This document shows positions 21,936 through 26,211 of a stretch of DNA of 26,211 nt, piece by piece. Under the pieces are notes generated by a model, which made no database searches, was not told where the DNA came from, and was given only the letters and a program-made list of their open reading frames with translations. The position numbers were made by a program, and so were the translations under genes. Within the stretch, counting starts at the first letter, position 1. Every line of letters starts with the position of its first letter. The stretch comes from an uncultured Rhodocyclaceae bacterium (GTDB lineage Bacteria > Pseudomonadota > Gammaproteobacteria > Burkholderiales > Rhodocyclaceae), in NCBI GenBank assembly GCA_903930805.1, contig CAIYZZ010000063.1, positions 1 to 26,211 on the forward strand, in the 5' to 3' direction.

Positions 21936-22700
21936 ATGAGTAAAGTAGCCGCTTCTCCCGCGCCAACCGAATCCACACCAACCGGGCAGCCTGCCGCACC
22001 TGCGCGGCAGGTGGTTACCGTTCATCTGCAAAAAATTCCGCTACTTGCTGGCATTGCTACAGAGACGTTGAATCAGGTGGGGACTGCCTTGCTGCTGCGC
22101 ACGGTGGAACGTGGGCAGCACGTTTTGCACAAGGGCAGTGCCGGCGACCATCTGATTTTCCTGCTTTCGGGCCGACTGCAGGCGGTAGATCTGACCGAGG
22201 ATGGGCGTGAGATCGGATTGTCCTTCCTCACTCCCGGCGACTATTTTGGTGAATTGGCGGTTATTGATGGCTTGCCGCGTTCGGCATCGGTGGTTGCCTG
22301 CGAGACTTCTCTGCTCGCGTTATTGCCGCGCGCACAGGCATTGGTGTTGATTTATCAGAATCCGTTGGTGGCGGAACGCCTGCTCAAACGGATGGCGACG
22401 ACCATCCGTACGGCGGCCAATTACCGGACGATCCTCGGCATTCCCAATGCTTTCCAGCGGGTTTTTGCCCTGCTAAACCAGTTTGCCAAAACTGCCCCCG
22501 GCGGCCTGGTGGTCATCGAAAATATGCCGACCCAGCAGGAAATCTCGATCATGGTGAATACCAGCAGGGAGACGGTTTCGCGGGCAATCCACATCCTCAT
22601 CCAGAAAGGTGTAGTGGAAAAGGACATGCGCCGCCTGATCGTTCGCCAACCGGAGACGCTGCGCAAGTCGGTTACCAACGCGGCTGGGGTAGCCGAATAA
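21936..22700 (+). CDS. Crp/Fnr-family transcription regulator
   Basis: A 254-residue regulator. After a Pro/Ala/Thr-rich leader (1-25) comes a cyclic-nucleotide-binding fold, with RGQHVLHKGSAGDHLIFLLS and the phosphate-binding-type segment YFGELAVIDGLPRSASVVA (GEL and RSA conserved as in CRP). The C-helix has MATTIRTAANYR, where the CRP residues R123, T127 and S128 appear by eye to be Thr, Ala and Ala, so the ligand may not be cAMP. The HTH is PTQQEISIMVNTSRETVSRA, with R211, E212, S215 and R216. Arg-Glu matches CRP, and Ser-Arg matches FNR. There are no N-terminal Cys, so it is not an FNR-type iron-sulfur sensor. It lies just upstream of the TRAP operon and may control it. The perfect CRP-type site at 11326-11347 is another possible target. 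Confidence 0.88.
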   Translation: MSKVAASPAPTESTPTGQPAAPARQVVTVHLQKIPLLAGIATETLNQVGTALLLRTVERGQHVLHKGSAGDHLIFLLSGRLQAVDLTEDGREIGLSFLTPGDYFGELAVIDGLPRSASVVACETSLLALLPRAQALVLIYQNPLVAERLLKRMATTIRTAANYRTILGIPNAFQRVFALLNQFAKTAPGGLVVIENMPTQQEISIMVNTSRETVSRAIHILIQKGVVEKDMRRLIVRQPETLRKSVTNAAGVAE

Positions 22701-22761
22701 TCCATTTTCTGCCGTATTTCTGCAGCAGCAGTTATTGACCTCATGTACGCGAACTGTTAGC

Positions 22762-22781
22762 GTGAATCCCGTTCAATTCAC
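22762..22781. promoter_or_regulatory. Inverted repeat upstream of dctP, possible operator
   Basis: GTGAAT, 8 nt, ATTCAC is a perfect 6-bp inverted repeat 37 nt before the dctP ATG, in the 118-bp gap after the Crp/Fnr gene. The GTGA...TCAC arms recall CRP half-sites, but the spacing is 12 nt where CRP needs 6, so it is not a standard CRP site. It could serve another regulator, or be chance. Confidence 0.3.
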
Positions 22782-22818
22782 TGCTTACCCCCTACCCTAT
22801 TTCTGGAGAACCTGAACC

Positions 22819-23787
22819 ATGAAATTTGCGATTCGTTTGCTATTCACTGCCCTCGGCTTTATCTCTGCAGGGGCATTCGCCCAAACCGCCTGGGATATGC
22901 CGACGCCGTATCCTGCCACCAATTTCCATACCGAAAACATCATCCAGTTCGCCGCGGACATCGAGAAGGCTACCGCCGGCAAACTCAAGATCACCGTGCA
23001 TGCCAACGGCTCGCTGTTCAAGGCCAACGAGATCAAGCGCGCGGTGCAGGGCGGCCAGGCGCAGATCGGCGAGATCATCCTGTCCGGCTACACCAATGAA
23101 GACCCGCTATTCGGCACCGATGGCGTGCCGTTCCTCGCCACCTCCTATGCCGAAGCGAAGAAGTTGTGGGTCGCACAAAAACCGTTCGTCGAAGCTAAAC
23201 TCGCCAAGCAGGGCATCAAGCTGCTCTACTCCGTGCCGTGGCCACCGCAAGGAATATTCTCGGCCAAGCCGATCGCCAGTGCGACCGACCTGAAGGGCGT
23301 GAAATGGCGTGCCTATAACCCGCAGACCTCGCGCATCGCAGAACTGGTCGGCGCCCAGCCGGTCACCATCCAGGCCGCCGAACTATCGCAGGCGCTCGCG
23401 ACCGGCGCCGTCTCCGCCTTCATGACCTCGTGCGCAACCGGCTACGACAGCAAGGTATGGGAGCAGGTCAAGTACTTCTACGATGCTCAGGCCTGGCTGC
23501 CGAAGAATGCCGTACTGGTCTCGCAGAAGGCCTTCGACGCACTTGATAAGGCCGGCCAAGAAGCCGTGCTTAAGTCCGCCGCCGCCGCCGAGGAACGCGG
23601 CTGGAAGATCAGCGAAGAGAAAACCAAGTTCTATCTGGCCGAGTTGGCAAAGAACGGCATGAAGGTCGAAGACCCTTCTGCCGCGCTCAAGGCCGATCTC
23701 AAGAAAGTGGGCGACACCATGATCGCTGAATGGGTGAAATCCGCCGGTACCGATGGTCAGGCCATCATCGACGCCTACAAGAAATAA
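22819..23787 (+). CDS. dctP: TRAP transporter substrate-binding protein (DctP family)
   Basis: A 322-residue periplasmic receptor. The signal peptide MKFAIRLLFTALGFISAGAF precedes AQTAWDMPTPYPATNF, with cleavage after AFA. The DctP fold is evident in NIIQFAADIEKATAGKLKIT, NEIKRAVQGGQAQIGEI and VKWRAYNPQTSRIAELVGAQ, where the Arg in KWRAYN is the conserved carboxylate-binding Arg of TRAP receptors. GGAG about 11 nt upstream serves as Shine-Dalgarno. With dctQ, dctM and pxpB downstream, a pyroglutamate (5-oxoproline) ligand is likely; a pyroglutamate-binding DctP subfamily is known from Bordetella (DctP6/DctP7). Assigning this protein to that subfamily is inference from context. Confidence 0.93.
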   Translation: MKFAIRLLFTALGFISAGAFAQTAWDMPTPYPATNFHTENIIQFAADIEKATAGKLKITVHANGSLFKANEIKRAVQGGQAQIGEIILSGYTNEDPLFGTDGVPFLATSYAEAKKLWVAQKPFVEAKLAKQGIKLLYSVPWPPQGIFSAKPIASATDLKGVKWRAYNPQTSRIAELVGAQPVTIQAAELSQALATGAVSAFMTSCATGYDSKVWEQVKYFYDAQAWLPKNAVLVSQKAFDALDKAGQEAVLKSAAAAEERGWKISEEKTKFYLAELAKNGMKVEDPSAALKADLKKVGDTMIAEWVKSAGTDGQAIIDAYKK

Positions 23788-23788
23788 A

Positions 23789-24304
23789 GTGAAGCGCGCC
23801 CTCAACGCGCTCTACGGCGCCGCCGCCTGGCTGGCGGCGCTGTTCATGATCGGCACGCTGGTAATGATCCTGTTGTCCGTCAGCGGCCGCCTGCTCGATT
23901 TTCATGTGCGCGGCACCGACGCCTACGCCGGCTACTGCATGGCGGCAGCTGCCTTTTTCGCGCTGGCACATACTTTCAAGCGCGGCGAGCATATCCGCGT
24001 CACGCTTTTCCTCGATCGTTTCGGCCCGACCACGCACCGCGTGCTGGATATCTGGTCGCATTTCGCCGGCACGCTGCTGGCCGGCCTCCTGGCCTGGTTC
24101 GCTACGCGACTGGTGTGGCAGTCCTTCCAGTTCAACGATATCTCGCAGGGCAACGATGCCACGCCGTTGTGGATTCCCCAACTCGGCATGGCGCTCGGTA
24201 GTTTCGTCTTCCTCGTTGCCGTGGCCGAGAATTTCGTCAGTGTGCTGCGCGGCCATGACCCGCGCCACCGCGCCCCGGACGCCGAGCCGGTACGGAGCGA
24301 ATAA
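23789..24304 (+). CDS. dctQ: TRAP transporter small membrane subunit (DctQ)
   Basis: A 171-residue membrane protein with four predicted helices: LYGAAAWLAALFMIGTLVMI, YAGYCMAAAAFFALAHTF, the LLAGLLAWFATRLVWQSFQF segment and LGMALGSFVFLVAVAENFV. The TFKRGEHIRVTLFLDR loop is the usual DctQ signature. I start it at GTG 23789, one base after the dctP stop, rather than at the ATG 23753 inside dctP, because the GTG start gives the normal DctQ N-terminus and tight coupling. The C-terminus is charged and cytoplasmic. It forms the membrane part of the transporter with DctM. Confidence 0.88.
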   Translation: MKRALNALYGAAAWLAALFMIGTLVMILLSVSGRLLDFHVRGTDAYAGYCMAAAAFFALAHTFKRGEHIRVTLFLDRFGPTTHRVLDIWSHFAGTLLAGLLAWFATRLVWQSFQFNDISQGNDATPLWIPQLGMALGSFVFLVAVAENFVSVLRGHDPRHRAPDAEPVRSE

Positions 24305-24341
24305 ATGGCCCTCCACGCTCGCCATATTCAACAACTACATG

Positions 24342-24389
24342 ACTCGCTGCCCCCGGGGGGGCGGATGCCTCCTTGGGACGGCCCGGCGG
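24342..24389. repeat. Short GC-rich intergenic repeat-like element
   Basis: Between dctQ and dctM, in a 92-bp gap, lies CTCGCTGCCCCCGGGGGGGC followed by a segment with TGCCTCCTTGGGACGGCCCG. The first part is self-complementary (GCCCCC/GGGGGC). The whole resembles a short extragenic repeat that I recall as frequent in Comamonadaceae genomes. Only one copy is in this window, so repetition cannot be shown here. Its end supplies the GGAGA used as Shine-Dalgarno for dctM. Confidence 0.45.
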
Positions 24390-24396
24390 AGATATC

Positions 24397-25695
24397 ATGG
24401 ACGGCCTGATCACTTTCGCGCTCATCGCTTTTCTGTTCGCCCTGCTCGGCAGCGGCTTGTGGATCGGTCTTGCCTTGCTTGGCGTCGGCTGGCTGGGGAT
24501 GGAACTGTTTACCGCGCGCCCGGCGGGCGACGCGATGGCGGTCACCATCTGGGGCTCGTCATCCTCATGGACGCTCACCGCGCTGCCGATGTTCCTCTGG
24601 ATGGGTGAAATCCTCTTCCGTACCAAGCTCTCAGAAGATATGTTCAAGGGCCTTGCGCCGTGGCTGGAGAAACTGCCCGGACGACTGCTGCACACCAACG
24701 TGATCGGCTGCACCATCTTTGCGGCCGTTTCCGGTTCCTCCGCTGCCACCTGCGCCACCATCGGCAAGATCACTTTGCCGGAACTGAAAAAACGCGGCTA
24801 CCCGGAAGCCATTACCATCGGCACGCTCGCCGGCGCCGGCACACTGGGCCTCCTGATCCCGCCTTCGATCATCATGATCGTCTATGGTGTCGCCGCCGAA
24901 GTTTCCATCGCCAAGCTGTTCATCGGTGGTGTTCTTCCCGGCATCATGCTGGCTACCCTGTTCATGGGCTGGATCGTCGTCTGGGCACTGCTGCACCCCG
25001 ATGCCATCCCGCCCGCCACGGAACGCACCACCTTCGTCCAGAAGCTGGCCGCCTCGCGCAACCTGATTCCCATCGTGCTGCTGATCGGCCTGGTGCTCGG
25101 TTCGATCTATGTCGGCGTCGCTACCGCTACCGAAGCCGCCGCCTTGGGCGTGGTCGGCAGCCTGATCCTCGCTGCTTTTCAAGGTTCCCTCAACTGGAAA
25201 ACCTTCCACGACAGTCTGCTTGGCGCGACGCGGCTCTACTGCATGATCGCGCTGATCCTCGCCGGCTCGGCCTTCCTCACCCTGTCAATGGGCTATCTCG
25301 GCCTGCCGCGCCATCTGGCCGAATGGATCGGCAGCCTTGGCCTCACGCCCTTCTGGCTGCTGTTCGGGCTGATGATCTTCTACATCATCCTCGGCTGCTT
25401 CCTCGATGGGATCTCCATGGTGGTGCTGACCATCGCGGTGATCCAGCCGACCATCGTGGCTGCGGGCATCGACCTGATCTGGTTCGGCATCTTCCTCGTC
25501 GTCGTCGTCGAGATGGCACAGATCACGCCACCGGTCGGCTTCAACCTGTTCGTGCTGCAGGGCATGACCGACAAGCAGATCACCTGGCTCGCCAAACAGG
25601 CGATGCCGGCCTTCTTCCTGATGGTCGCCGCCGTCGGGCTGTTGTATGCCGTGCCGGAGATCGTGACCTGGCTGCCCAGTCAAATGATTGGGTAA
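24397..25695 (+). CDS. dctM: TRAP transporter large membrane subunit (DctM)
   Basis: A 432-residue polytopic protein with about 11-13 helices, from ATG 24397 (GGAGA 4 nt upstream); the ATG at 24373 would start inside the repeat-like element. DctM motifs are clear: CTIFAAVSGSSAATCATIGK, TLPELKKRGYPEAITIGTLA, GTLGLLIPPSIIMIVYGVAA, GVATATEAAALGVVGSLI, LGCFLDGISMVVLTIAVIQP and QITPPVGFNLFVLQGMT. It carries the substrate with sodium symport in this family. The next gene, pxpB, starts 7 nt after its stop, so transport and catabolism are probably one transcription unit. GC content is visibly higher than in the glycan loci. Confidence 0.95.
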   Translation: MDGLITFALIAFLFALLGSGLWIGLALLGVGWLGMELFTARPAGDAMAVTIWGSSSSWTLTALPMFLWMGEILFRTKLSEDMFKGLAPWLEKLPGRLLHTNVIGCTIFAAVSGSSAATCATIGKITLPELKKRGYPEAITIGTLAGAGTLGLLIPPSIIMIVYGVAAEVSIAKLFIGGVLPGIMLATLFMGWIVVWALLHPDAIPPATERTTFVQKLAASRNLIPIVLLIGLVLGSIYVGVATATEAAALGVVGSLILAAFQGSLNWKTFHDSLLGATRLYCMIALILAGSAFLTLSMGYLGLPRHLAEWIGSLGLTPFWLLFGLMIFYIILGCFLDGISMVVLTIAVIQPTIVAAGIDLIWFGIFLVVVVEMAQITPPVGFNLFVLQGMTDKQITWLAKQAMPAFFLMVAAVGLLYAVPEIVTWLPSQMIG

Positions 25696-25702
25696 GGGCG
25701 GG

Positions 25703-26211
25703 ATGAACCCGCGCCTGCTAGAACTGGGCGATAGCGCCCTCACGCTGGAATTCGGCGCGACCATCGATCCGGCGCTCAATGCGCAGGTTATGGCGGCTCG
25801 CGATGCGCTGGCTACCTTTCATCTCGAAGGTATTGGCGACATCGTGCCGACCTACCGTTCGCTCACCGTGCATTTCGATCCCCTGACCATCGAGCGGGCC
25901 ACACTCGTCAAGCACATGCTGGCAGCGGCCGAAGCCGTCCCCGAAAAGTCGGCGCTGGCAGGACGGCGGGAGTTACCCGTGCGCTTTGGCGGCGCGGCCG
26001 GGCCGGACCTGGAGTCGGTCGCGGCCGCGACCGGGCGTTCCGCCGGGGAAATCATCGCAACGCTGTGTGCCCTGGAATTGCGTGTCTATATGATCGGTTT
26101 CCTCCCGGGCTTTCCCTACCTGGGCGATCTGCCCGAGTGGTTGCGCCTGCCGCGACTGGCCACGCCGCGCACGGCGGTACCCGCCGGCAGCGTCGCCATC
26201 GCCGGCCAGCA
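25703..26211 (+). CDS. pxpB: 5-oxoprolinase subunit PxpB (KipI / allophanate-hydrolase subunit 1-like), 3' end cut off
   Basis: An open frame of 169 codons starts at ATG 25703 and runs off the right edge. The N-terminus MNPRLLELGDSALTLEFGAT is typical of the family (a 'GD.ALlVEFG' opening), as is IGDIVPTYRSLTVHFDP. The catalytic-domain signature VYMIGFLPGFPYLGDLPEWL followed by LPRLATPRTAVPAGSVAIAG is unmistakable for PxpB/KipI. With PxpA and PxpC it hydrolyses 5-oxoproline to glutamate using ATP; pxpC and pxpA are expected just beyond the window. An AGGGCGGG lies right before the start. In Bacillus the paralogue KipI inhibits a sporulation kinase, which is not relevant in this setting. Confidence 0.93.
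   Translation, partial: MNPRLLELGDSALTLEFGATIDPALNAQVMAARDALATFHLEGIGDIVPTYRSLTVHFDPLTIERATLVKHMLAAAEAVPEKSALAGRRELPVRFGGAAGPDLESVAAATGRSAGEIIATLCALELRVYMIGFLPGFPYLGDLPEWLRLPRLATPRTAVPAGSVAIAGQ

Noticed and set aside
24305..24409. 34-codon ORF directly after dctQ
   Set aside because: It mostly translates the GC-rich repeat-like element, overlaps the dctM start and has no Shine-Dalgarno of its own.
24660..25706. 348-codon plus-strand frame overlapping dctM
   Set aside because: It lies in another frame of a clear DctM gene with high GC. The His/Arg/Asp/Pro-rich product is typical of an out-of-frame reading.

Overview
The window looks like the chromosome of a Gram-negative betaproteobacterium. 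I would guess Rhodocyclales or a neighbouring Burkholderiales lineage. The basis is protein style only: a DUF6447 small protein, a periplasmic FecR-domain protein paired with a TPR outer-membrane protein, a DUF4214/RTX-like surface protein, a DctP-type TRAP transporter and a short repeat resembling one common in Comamonadaceae. No rRNA, tRNA, CRISPR array, transposase or integrase was found.

Positions 1-1812 (all minus strand): a cut-off small gene, a DUF6447 gene and two consecutive type II toxin-antitoxin modules, one RelE/HigB-like with an XRE antitoxin and one ParE/ParD. Each module has a readable sigma-70 promoter with a palindrome between the -35 and -10, placed so close to the first start codon that the mRNA would be leaderless or nearly so.

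Positions 2005-11209 (minus strand): a 988-residue Ser/Thr-rich surface protein with its own terminator, followed by a run of modification enzymes: a TPR-sulfotransferase, a GNAT/FemAB-like acyltransferase, an OGT-like (GT41) glycosyltransferase fused to a methyltransferase, and a free-standing second copy of that methyltransferase. I read this as a candidate cytoplasmic system that decorates the surface protein or its glycan before secretion. No type I secretion genes are in the window. A perfect CRP-type site (TGTGA-N6-TCACA) lies upstream of the surface-protein gene.

Positions 11412-14081: a divergent pair, a periplasmic FecR-domain protein and a TPR plus beta-barrel outer-membrane protein. 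Their 5' ends meet or overlap around a triple 9-bp repeat that creates three tandem ATG codons.

Positions 14096-20760 (minus strand): a tightly overlapping operon for ABC-exported polysaccharide: wzm, wzt with a C-terminal carbohydrate-binding-type domain, a zinc-ribbon methyltransferase, an FkbM methyltransferase with a long Ala/Gln coiled coil, and a double-GT4 glycosyltransferase. The layout recalls the WbdA/WbdD/Wzm/Wzt O-antigen systems. The FkbM-coiled-coil protein is a candidate chain-terminating 'molecular ruler' built from a different enzyme family. A second FkbM methyltransferase (20832-21866) is transcribed divergently.

Positions 21936-26211 (plus strand): a Crp/Fnr regulator with a mixed CRP/FNR recognition helix, then a higher-GC dctPQM TRAP transporter leading into pxpB (5-oxoprolinase subunit), which suggests pyroglutamate uptake and use.
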